Below, one piece after another: positions 1 to 7,208 of a stretch of DNA of 28,495 nt. The notes under the pieces were generated by a model that did not search any database, was not told the origin of the DNA, and saw nothing but the letters and a program-made list of their open reading frames with translations. Both the position numbers and the translations under genes were made by a program. The stretch's first letter is position 1. Every line of letters starts with the position of its first letter. The stretch spans positions 1 through 28,495 of the forward strand of contig JBBPTG010000291.1 of NCBI GenBank assembly GCA_038093975.1. The letters run 5' to 3'. This DNA comes from Chalciporus piperatus. Taxonomy: Eukaryota > Basidiomycota > Agaricomycetes > Boletales > Boletaceae.

Positions 1-9
1 TTGTCGCGT

Positions 10-690
10 CTAGAGTTGTTGATAATAGTCAGTGGTCAGTTGTTTAATGTCTTGCGGTGAACTACGCAGGTCGGTTGGGCCTTCAGGTGAGCGCAGTACG
101 ATAGGTGGTCCCCAATAGTTTTCTCTAGGGTAGAGACGCTTTGCAGAACTTCCATGCAACGTTGCGGCTATCCGAGCACGAGAGGATTGAGTGGCTCGAC
201 GGCCAAGTTCGTCCTTTTCTGCACGGTAACGAAGCTTGGCTAAGGACCGTCGTGTTTGGGTGAGGAAGGACACGAAGTCAGCAGGGGGTTGTGTACAAGA
301 GATAAGGGTCGTCTGAAAGGAAGAAAGGTATTGAGACGCCCAGGGGTAGGTCGAGAGGAGGAATTGGAGTCTTTGGGGGTTTCGCTTGGCTGCGTAAAGA
401 AGCCTTCCAACCCGATGAGTCTCGCAGAGAATGAGACATATTTGGTGATTTGAGACCTTGCGACCGGTTGGATGACGTGGCTGAGGAAAGTGAAAAGTAT
501 CTTTAGCAGCTTCATGCATAACGCCGGTGAGCGTGTTGTAGACGTGGTCGAATGCTTCGTCATCAGAAGGAGGTGGTGTATCTGTAAGGCCTTGTTCCAC
601 GAGGAGCTGATCAACCGTATTGGCAAAACGGCCGAGTAGTTGCTTTTCCTCCTTCTTCGGAAATAACGCCCGTCATGGAGGGAGGTTTAG
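10..690 (-). pseudogene. LINE A ORF2 segment between endonuclease and reverse transcriptase
   Basis: This is the continuation of the LINE A ORF2 after the LINE B insertion. It is a basic, Arg/Lys-rich linker of the kind found between endonuclease and reverse transcriptase in fungal LINEs, including an RYRAEKDELGRRA stretch followed by an SSRARIA stretch. The frame coming from the endonuclease side enters here after the shared 15-bp duplication, meets one TGA codon near 675, then is open from about 600 to 10. The TGA lies where the related copy near 21880 has an Arg codon (CGG), so a CGA-to-TGA transition is a simple explanation. A further stop near base 10 ends the frame before the reverse transcriptase. 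The copy is therefore coding-dead as it stands. Confidence 0.7.
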
Positions 691-705
691 GGGATGCTCC
701 GTATT
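691..705. repeat. Target-site duplication of LINE B, left copy
   Basis: GGGATGCTCCGTATT occurs here and again at 3895-3909. The left copy runs straight into a T-tract at 706-727, which is the poly-A tail of the minus-strand LINE B. Length and placement fit target-primed reverse transcription. Confidence 0.9.
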
Positions 706-757
706 TTTTTTTTTTTTTTTTTTTTTTGAATCCATTATTGTCCCGTGTGGGGTAATA

Positions 758-2226
758 CTACCCTATGTAGGACAAATCTAATCTAGGTACTAGGGGGCAC
801 CCGTGCCCCCACCGCATCCCCGGTTGTGCGGATGCCCCGACGAGCGAGACCAAAGTCCCCCCATCGGTCCTGTCGTTCCCGCCGACAGTTTTAGGCGCAC
901 CAACCTTCCAATCAGCGGGTGTGCCTATTGTTCCATGGCGTTTGAGAGCAAGGCTGCTGACGAGAGTTCTAAGAAGCGGTTTGCGTAGTACAACAGTAGT
1001 GAACTCCTTCCAGGGATCGTGATAAGTACGCAAACGGAATACGGCGCGGAATAAACGTAGCATTTGCGGGACCAGTGTTCCCTGACAACGCTTAAAGACG
1101 ATGTTTCGGATACCATCTGGTCCCGGTGCCTTCAGCGCGCTGAGTTTGGATATGCATCTTTCAATTTGTTCGCCCGTGATCGGTATTGCATCTGAGACAG
1201 CGTCGGGGTATAGGAAATCATCGGGTACAGTGGAGACTGCGGGGGGTGGGGGGAAGAACGCTTTGGCTAGTATTGAGCTTTTCTCCTCGTTCGTCTCCGC
1301 TGAGATGGGAGCGCCGTGCTGATCTTTGGCTTTGAGGGTGGGAATACGGGATGGGCCTCCGTCGCTGGGCTCCGAGTTGAGGTACTTGTTCGCGATCCAT
1401 ATCTCGTCGCTGTTCATGTTGTCCAGCCAGTCCAGCCAATGTTGTTTTTTGGTGCGTTTTATTGCTTCTTCATAGCGGTTGCGTGCGATCCGATGCCCCT
1501 CGTGGGATGGATGGTCTTCCAAGGCTCGCATCTTATATGATAGGGCAGCTAGCCGCAATACTTCCTTCCTCATTTCCGTGAGATCGCGATTCCACCATCG
1601 CTTTGAGTGGGGACTTGGTTTCGAGAATGGGACATGTAGCTGGATGGCGTTTTGGATAGCCGCAGTGATGCCTTTCGCTGCAGCTTGAAAGTCATCCTCA
1701 GTGGTGATCGGAGTATCAGTGGGGTACGCAGCTAGGTCTCTCTGTAGCGTGGTATTGAACTTCTTCCAGTCTACGTCGTTGAAGTTTCTGGTCTCGGGTG
1801 GTTTGGCATGGGCGGTGGGCATGTCTAGTACTGTGAGGATGGGGACGTGGTCGGTGCGAGCTCCTCTTGCCCTTGGTTCCGTGTAGCATTGAGTGATGAG
1901 CTCTGTCGCCGAGTCTGATCCGAAGACATTGTCGGGCCTTGTCCAGTTTTTGGTCGCTAGCGCCTGAAGAGTGGGTACGCCCTTTGGGAGAAATGGTATC
2001 ATTCCGTATTCAGCTAGCAGCATGATAAGGGGTTGGGCGGCGTCGAGGTATCGAGGGGTGAGTAGATGCGAGTTTCGGTCATCCTCCCATAATGGGTGGT
2101 GGCGGTTAAAATCGCCTATCCACAGCATGTGGTCGTCGTCTGTCCTGCGGACGTTTTGGATGTTCTCCTCTAGATATTTCTGCAGTGCGTCTAGCGATTG
2201 GTCATGATTGCAGTCATTGTAAATGT
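758..2226 (-). pseudogene. LINE B ORF2, endonuclease C-terminus through start of reverse transcriptase
   Basis: This open frame contains the endonuclease catalytic signature GDFNRHHPLW near its start and the terminal TDHVPIL motif (the DH of the exonuclease-endonuclease-phosphatase fold). A Trp/Arg-rich linker (SKRWWNRDL) follows, and then the reverse transcriptase entry motif LKAPGPDGIRN around 1095-1130. The frame ends at 758 in low-complexity 3' sequence. In intact relatives the same frame would continue through reverse transcriptase and often RNase H. The frame upstream of 2226 is disrupted by the mariner-like element, but removing that element plus one TA joins it in frame to 3275-3618. 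Confidence 0.8.
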
Positions 2227-2228
2227 TA

Positions 2229-2335
2229 CAGCGGTTTGCGAATGTAATGGCAATCCGGATTTTTTTTTGTTTCGGCGCATGACCGAAAAAGGAAATTCTG
2301 TACTACCGCGTCGAAGGGCTACAACGTCGCGACAA
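2229..2335 (+). repeat. Left terminal inverted repeat of the Tc1/mariner-like element
   Basis: Starts CAGCGGTTTGCGAATG. It pairs with 3166-3272 over about 107 bp with only a handful of mismatches and one single-base difference after the T-tract. Confidence 0.88.
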
Positions 2336-2371
2336 CGAGATGTGGTTGTACAGTACGCACCACTCTACACC

Positions 2372-2593
2372 ATGGCCAACAAAAAGAGACAGCCGACTGG
2401 GTTGAATGACACAGGAAGTGCGCCATACGTACTCAAAATCAAGCCACCTGCTCTTGGTAGGAGACAAAATGATGCACATGGCCCTACTAGTACCCATGCT
2501 GCCAAGATGACTCGGGCTTCGAACGAAAGTGCTCCCGGTCGATCTCGGGAGCTGCCACAGTCCCCGGTCATCACGGGTGGAGCTGAGGAAAAG
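2372..2593 (+). CDS. Possible captured first exon (74 codons) inside the mariner-like element
   Basis: On the strand opposite to the transposase relic there is an ATG-initiated frame of 74 codons that runs straight into a consensus splice donor, GTAAGT, at 2594-2599. It begins MANKKRQPTGLND and is polar and basic, with no motif I recognise. No acceptor or following exon is clear, because the sequence after the donor becomes antisense transposase relic. It could be a fragment of a host gene captured by the transposon, an unrelated second gene of the element, or a chance open frame next to a chance donor. The call is deliberately weak. Confidence 0.3.
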
Positions 2594-2609
2594 GTAAGTG
2601 AACTTTGGA

Positions 2610-3137
2610 GGTGCATATACTCAACTTCTCGAACACCTAGAAGCTCGAAGTCAAGCTTGGACTTGGAGGTTCGGACTCGGACATCGAGCTTGTTGGCACC
2701 AGTGGGAACAGCAATCGCCGATGAAGTCAGTTTGGAGCATGGTTTTGAATTCTTCCCTTCGTACTTCATTTCGCTCGGAGGCTATCTTTCGGAGAATTTT
2801 GCGACTGAGTCCCGCCTCTCGAAGGTTTCAACATAAAGTTGCTGGCGTGATCGTGATATCATGTTGGACTCCAAGCCAGGTACAGGCTTCATCGAGGAAA
2901 AGATTGGAATCTTCAGCATAGAGGCCTTCTAGTGCCATCAAGGTAGCTCGCGTGAGTAGTCGGGTGCGTCCAAGAAGTGGGGAAGGTGGTCGATTTACAG
3001 AACCATGCTCCTCGAAGATCGGTAGCAGCTGCGTTCGGAAACCTCAAGGACTTCGCAGATGTCGTCGAGGGGCCACCCATGGTTCCATAGCTCTAAAGCA
3101 CATTCCTTGATGTCGTCGCTAATTCTTCGATTGCCCA
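2610..3137 (-). pseudogene. Tc1/mariner transposase N-terminal relic
   Basis: The frame opens MGNRRISDDIKECALELW, which matches the N-terminal helix-turn-helix of transposases common in agaricomycete Tc1/mariner elements. Continuing down the minus strand with frame changes, recognisable pieces of the second helix-turn-helix and the linker appear (for example RLLTRATLMALEGLYAEDS and LSRKILRKIASERNEVRRE). There are at least one frameshift (near 3010) and a stop (near 2835). The DDE/D catalytic domain that should follow is absent. It is therefore a dead DNA-binding half, useful as a family marker for the element. Confidence 0.8.
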
Positions 3138-3165
3138 TCGTCGTCGTGATGCTGGGTATATGCGT

Positions 3166-3272
3166 TGTCGTGATGTTGTAGCCCTTCGACGCGGTAGTAC
3201 AGAATTTCCTTTTTCGGTCACGCGCCGAAACCAAAAAAAAATCCGGATTGCCATTACATTCGCAAACCGCTG
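3166..3272 (-). repeat. Right terminal inverted repeat of the Tc1/mariner-like element
   Basis: Reverse complement of 2229-2335, ending ...CCGCTG next to the TA target duplication at 3273-3274. Confidence 0.88.
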
Positions 3273-3274
3273 TA

Positions 3275-3618
3275 AAGATTACGCAGCTTCCGTGAGTCCC
3301 CTTCACGCGGATGGCCACCACATCCGGTGAGGGGAACGGCACTTGTGTCCACGCATTGGTGTCCAGTTCCGTGGATACTAACGTGGCTGCACGGTAGTGT
3401 AAGTTACTCGTTGTGTAGCGTGGTGTAGGGTAGAGAACGTGGAATTTTCGATTAGAAGTGGTGTCCCCCCAGGAATTGATATGGGGTTCCTGGAGCGCTA
3501 GTATATCCCAATCCTTGGGCGACGTGGTATTAAGTAGGGCATGTTGAGTAGTTAGGGATGTGTTCAGGTTCTGCTGCCAGATGCGTAACGTGTTTATGGG
3601 GTTCGCTTGTACGATCAT
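3275..3618 (-). pseudogene. LINE B ORF2, endonuclease N-terminus
   Basis: Begins with an ATG at 3618. Its early motif LRIWQQNLNTS is the usual first beta strand of fungal LINE endonucleases (the Asn is an active-site residue). It is followed by WDILALQEP, whose Glu is the metal-binding catalytic residue. The frame runs into the mariner-like element at 3274 and resumes beyond it at 2226, so this and 758-2226 were one ORF before that insertion. No other lesion was noticed in this piece. Confidence 0.8.
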
Positions 3619-3894
3619 TGGGATGGGGTAAAGAAGGCGGTGGAGTCTTCTTCGCGCGCCGGCGTCTTAGGTCGAAATGAGGGGGAGGGAACGGGTGGGG
3701 AGGATTGTCGCCGTGATCGATGGACGGGGATGGCGTTCGCTGATGTTGCTATATGCGGCGTGAGCGCGTGGCCAGTTGTAGCTCCCCCTCGACCTCTGGG
3801 GCCGCCACGGAAGTCCAAGGTCGATTGTCGCATTGGAGGAGGTTTTTCCCTGATGGTTCTTGCCGGGTGTGCGGTGGTCAATCTCTGGCTGGGT
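3619..3894 (-). other. LINE B 5' leader or ORF1 remnant
   Basis: Between the target duplication and the ORF2 start there is a minus-strand frame rich in Pro, Arg and Gly (it includes RQSTLDFRGGPRGRGG), open from outside the element to a stop just before the ORF2 ATG. It may be the C-terminus of an ORF1-type nucleic-acid binding protein or a translated leader. No zinc knuckle is visible, so function is left open. Confidence 0.4.
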
Positions 3895-3909
3895 GGGATG
3901 CTCCGTATT
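3895..3909. repeat. Target-site duplication of LINE B, right copy
   Basis: Second copy of GGGATGCTCCGTATT, which marks the 5' end of LINE B and resumes LINE A sequence to its right. Confidence 0.9.
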
Positions 3910-4686
3910 GCCATCACACGAACGTGTGTCGTGCAGAAGGAAGGAAGCTAAAATGGGCAAATGGTCAGTAGCACCAACAAACAGATCAGTGATTACTTTA
4001 ATATCACCGGCGAAAATACCGCTGGGGGGATGTACTGCGCGGTCGATAATACTATGACCTCCGTTACTTTTTGACGTGTAAATGCTTGGGACTTCCCGGT
4101 CAGTCAGGGCAGACCAGAGGTCATGCCCTTGAGACTCTCTCAGGAAGGACTGGAAGAACTGAGAAGCCCGCGAGCGTATCACACTAGGGTTAGTTGACTC
4201 AGCAGAGGAGGTCACAGCATTGCAGCCTCCGATTATACACCATGATCCTGGGGCGGACGAGCATAGACTCCAGATGTGAGTCCAAAACGAGTCGTTAATC
4301 CCTGGATCCCATGGTGCATAGAGTGCTATCAATCTGTGATGTAAGGCGAAACCGGAGTCAGTGGGTAAAAGCAGGTCGAGTGCAATCACGCGCCCAGCAA
4401 GCTCTGGTGGAGTGCAAACACGTTGTGTAGGAAAGGTGCGCTTTACGCCAACAATTAGCCCCCACTTCGCGTTATGACCTTGCGCAGAAGGCACACCGGT
4501 CATCTCCCAGGTATTAAACTCGAAAGCGAAAATACGATGAGCGACCGGTTGTGCGGATTTGGTTTCCTGCAAGGTCCAGGCGTGAGGATGTAAGGAGGAC
4601 AATGTGTTTGAGATAGACTGGCACTTCATGATATCGTACACTCCATTAGCATTGAGGGAAACAACAGAGAACGGAACGTGGGCCAT
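3910..4686 (-). pseudogene. LINE A ORF2 endonuclease domain
   Basis: From ATG 4686 the protein opens MAHVPFSVVSLNANG, where LNANG carries the active-site Asn. It continues with WTLQETKSA (catalytic Glu), then LIALYAPWDPG, then CIIGGCNAV, and ends near GATDHLPILASF (the catalytic DH pair). In the related copy near 21520 the fourth motif reads GDCNAV, so this copy has Gly where the family has the catalytic Asp. The open frame extends upstream of 4686 with a hydrophobic stretch that is probably untranslated spacer. An ATG right before the first strand fits LINE ORF2 starts. The substitution suggests loss of nicking activity. Confidence 0.8.
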
Positions 4687-4899
4687 AACGTGAGACAAAT
4701 AAACCAACAAGAGAAACGAAAGATAGAAAGGCTGGGCACGGATGGAACACGAGACGATTTGAATGAAACGAGGGATTACCATTAGTAAGCGACATAAAGG
4801 GAAAGAAGACACAGTGACGGAGAAGGGGAAAACAGTATGAAGGAAACGGGAGATAGATATTTGCAAATAATAGAAACGAGAGGAAAAACAATCAAACTA

Positions 4900-5258
4900 C
4901 GTCCTATGGCCACCAAGGTGAGCGGGCAAGCACGCGAAGTAGGGGATGCCACTACCTCCATGTCACCTAGTAATTCAGATACCCCACCTTCTTCTGCATC
5001 ATCACGGCGGGCAGTTGTCGGCGCGGCAGCAGGCGGGGGTTCTGATGAGGAAGGCGGTGCAGCAGGAGTAATCACGGGAAGAGAAGATACGAGGGGGAGC
5101 AATACTTCGTCTAGCTGTGCCGATCGTTCAAGGGCTTGCTGAATGGAGCGTTGGTGTTCTGCAATTGTGTGGGTGTCCTGTTGTATACGGTCATTGAGAT
5201 GGACCTTGCGGTGTTGATCAGCGGAATCGCCTAGGTAGGTTAGGGTAAGTTCCGCCAT
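4900..5258 (-). pseudogene. LINE A ORF1-like protein
   Basis: Start codon at 5258, opening MAELTLTYLGDSADQ. A predicted amphipathic, Gln/Glu-rich helix around residues 15-50 suits a coiled coil (IQQDTHTIAEHQRS region). It is followed by a Pro/Ala/Ser-rich tail and an acidic GDMEVV motif. The same protein, about three-quarters identical by eye, begins at 20571. Position upstream of the endonuclease makes it the ORF1 of this LINE family. It lacks the zinc knuckles or RRM of classical ORF1 proteins. It has no other recognisable domain. Confidence 0.6.
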
Positions 5259-5275
5259 GTTACGGTCCTGCTGTG

Positions 5276-5704
5276 AGGCGAGCAGTTGGACATTGAGAGT
5301 GGAGGATCTCAGACATCGAACGTGGCCGAACCATTGTCGATTCATTCGACTGAATCGACTCGCGTTCGGCGTGAGGTTGCACTTTACGGGTGTCATTTCT
5401 TCAACCAGCCCCATCTTGTCCCCTGCCAAATCGACCTGTATGGCCACCGGTTCGATCAACGTGACATTTTCGAGTGCCAACTCGCAGTCTGCATCGACGC
5501 AGCCGCTGCGCCCATCCATCTCGCTCTCCACTCGTCGACAATCGTCCATATACCCTCAAGATTGCCATTCCTGCTGGTGACCTCCTCGCCTTCGTTGGAT
5601 GGCACTGACAACTCATCTAGTTGCGCCCCGTCGTAGCTGGGCGCATTCTCAGACTCCTTCGACGTGTTTCGCTCAGCGTTCCGTCCGAGTCCGACACGCC
5701 GGCA
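5276..5704. other. Flank of LINE A, no supported gene
   Basis: Open frames exist on both strands, but none shows family motifs, splice signals or codon pattern that I can support. It is the sequence into which LINE A appears to have inserted, or its unaligned leader. Confidence 0.4.
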
Positions 5705-5763
5705 ATCCCTTTCATCACTTGACCGAACTTGATCGAACTTGACCGAACTTGACCGAACTTGCC
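5705..5763. repeat. CGAACTTGAC decamer array
   Basis: Imperfect tandem copies of the 10-mer CGAACTTGAC (with an early AGATCGAACT variant). The same decamer recurs at about 7077-7093, 14927-14987, 15511-15527 and, in reverse complement, 19291-19329, several of these next to the R1/R2 dispersed repeats. Confidence 0.85.
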
Positions 5764-5962
5764 GTACAATGAGCTATAGGAGATCAAGGGAAACCGCCGC
5801 ACGCATAGTCGATTGCGTTGTCTCACCATGGATGAGTCGTTGTTGTCGTGGAGCCGCGTTGCCGTGTCATAGTTGATAGATGTCGGCGTCGTGGTTTTAT
5901 GATCGCGGTCGTCGTATTTGCCCGCGACTCGTTATGAAATGGTCTCTGTAAGGTAGTGTGAG

Positions 5963-6037
5963 CACGGGCGTCCAGGACCCCCATGTGTGATGACGTGACT
6001 CACCTCGTCCGAGTCGTGGCCGTCCTGGACGCCCGTG
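5963..6037. repeat. 16-bp perfect inverted repeat with 43-nt spacer
   Basis: CACGGGCGTCCAGGAC at 5963-5978 is the exact reverse complement of 6022-6037. The spacer contains a smaller GTGATGACGTGACTCAC near-palindrome. Transcripts of either strand could fold into a stable hairpin. It sits at the edge of a dispersed-repeat copy. Confidence 0.6.
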
Positions 6038-6084
6038 GCTTCATGGGCGTGATCGTCTCGTGCTCGCTTCGTAGATGGCGTGCT

Positions 6085-6480
6085 CGTGTCGTAGTCGGTA
6101 GATATCTTCAATATTGTATTTTCGAGTTCTCGTCGTCCTTGCCGCACAACAAAATACAAAGAGAGTAAAGAAAACGCGACGTTCACGTCGCCAGAGAAAT
6201 ACAGACAGACCAAGGTGGGTCTAGTGGAATCCAGGATAAGGCAGGGCATATCGAGAGCCGTCCAGATGCAACGAGAGGACTAGCTGTCAGGCTCGTGCAT
6301 AGGGGCCAGCTCCAGAAGGCGAGGACCTAGATATATCAAAAAGAGAAGAAAAATCATCCGGATACAGAAATCACGATAGAGCAGCTGGACGACAACCTAC
6401 CGTAGAGCATACGAAGTACTACGCATAGATAATAAGCACGACGTCCACGCCACACAACAAAACACAATACAAAGAAAGGC
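6085..6480 (+). repeat. Dispersed repeat R2, copy 1
   Basis: Contains GACGTTCACGTCGCC, GGAATCCAGGATAAGGCAGG and an AAGGCGAGGACCTAGAT motif in the same order as copies at 15110-15425 (reverse complement) and, partly, 16585-16700. R2 is a diverged subfamily of the R1 repeat at 13049, 14430 and 19390. No coding capacity, tRNA-like box or terminal inverted repeat is evident, so the class of element is unknown. Confidence 0.65.
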
Positions 6481-7208
6481 ACAGGGGAGGGACTGGCGGC
6501 ATCCTTCGAGGGATTGTTGACTCGGAAGTGGGCGTCTAGAGCTTCCTGCGGGTCAACTGGGCCTTCCTGTCTTGCCCAGTTAACGTCTTCGCCTTGTGGG
6601 GCAGCTTTGGTACGAGGGAGTCGGAAATTGGTGACCTCGAGGCCTTGACGGTCCCGCTGTCGCGAGACATGCCCGGGCGTGACGTGCATGGTTACATGAG
6701 AATGGTTTGGGGCGCATATATGCAGAATTTGGCTTGGATATGCGCCCATTCGCATCATCGTCTACGCCGTCGGTGGGTTCAGCACTCGAACAACCAGAAG
6801 ACGACCGTGATAGTAGGAGGTGTGTTACATAAAGTTGTTAGTGCGCATACCGAATTTCTGTGTCTTGTGCGCGTTCGTCGTTGAGAGCGATGTCGTCGAC
6901 GCTTCTCCTCTGCCCGTCACGTAACTGCCTGAGTCCTGTTTCGACTGGTCACGCGTGAGTTGCTACCGGCGTAGCTCGTTTCGCTGTCCATACCATTATG
7001 TTCGCCTTCTTTTGGCATCGTTTTCACTACAACTCTCCTTTCATCCCTCAACTTCTCCGGTTCGACCTCTCGACAAGTTCGGTCAAGTTCGGTATATATA
7101 GGGTGTACTGATCGCCTACTGATCACTATGGTAATCGTGTATCCGTAAAATTCAAATGATTCAAATGATAGCCTTCGTTACAGTGCAAATAATGAATCAT
7201 GTGTCGTG
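6481..7208. other. Intergenic, no supported gene
   Basis: Only short unrelated frames. A brief AAGTTCGG decamer stretch lies at 7075-7093, next to a TATATATAG run. Confidence 0.4.

Larger units (their letters stand above)
2229..3272. mobile_element. Tc1/mariner-like DNA transposon, non-autonomous, inside LINE B
   Basis: 1,044 bp bounded by TA dinucleotides (2227-2228 and 3273-3274) and by inverted repeats of about 107 bp that start CAGCGGTTTGCGAATG. Excision of the element with one TA restores an uninterrupted LINE B reading frame at the endonuclease, so the TA is a genuine target duplication. The interior holds the N-terminal part of a fungal Tc1/mariner transposase on the minus strand and an unrelated short exon-like frame on the plus strand. 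The catalytic DDE/D portion is absent, so mobility would need transposase in trans. Confidence 0.88.
706..3894 (-). mobile_element. LINE B: non-LTR retrotransposon inserted in LINE A, internally deleted
   Basis: Bounded by the 15-bp duplications 691-705 and 3895-3909, with an A-tail on the minus strand (T-tract 706-727). Read right to left it holds a leader/ORF1-like stretch (about 3894-3619), an ORF2 endonuclease (3618-3275, resumed at 2226), a linker, and the start of reverse transcriptase including the conserved KAPGPDGI motif. After a TTVVLRKP motif the reverse transcriptase similarity fades within about 30 codons, and the 3' end follows soon after. The palm domain with the catalytic YADD motif and everything downstream are missing. 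Without the mariner insertion the copy is about 2.1 kb, well short of the 5-6 kb usual for the class, so it is non-autonomous. Its protein sequence is clearly different from LINE A. Confidence 0.85.
1..5275 (-). mobile_element. LINE A: non-LTR retrotransposon, outer element of a nested set, continues past the left edge
   Basis: A LINE-type element read right to left. Its parts in order are an ORF1-like gene (start codon at 5258), an AP-type endonuclease domain (start codon at 4686), and the linker that leads toward reverse transcriptase (690 down to 10). The body is interrupted at 691-3909 by LINE B. When LINE B and one copy of its 15-bp target duplication are ignored, the endonuclease C-terminus reads in one frame into the linker. 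The reverse transcriptase domain would lie beyond base 1. A second, diverged member of the same family lies at 20556-22010. The 5' limit near 5275 is set only by where similarity between the two copies stops, just upstream of the ORF1 start codon, so it may be 5'-truncated. Class assignment rests on endonuclease motifs and the family order. Confidence 0.8.

Noticed and set aside
4646..4866. Hydrophobic N-terminal extension of the LINE A endonuclease frame as a signal or membrane segment
   Set aside because: LINE ORF2 normally begins right before the LNANG strand; the ATG at 4686 fits, so upstream sequence is probably untranslated spacer.
5257..5636. Plus-strand frames opposite the LINE A 5' end
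   Set aside because: No motif, no splice signal; antisense to ORF1 of LINE A and its flank.
7055..7090. Possible tRNA T-arm (GGTTCGACC)
   Set aside because: No matching anticodon arm or acceptor stem within tRNA distance.
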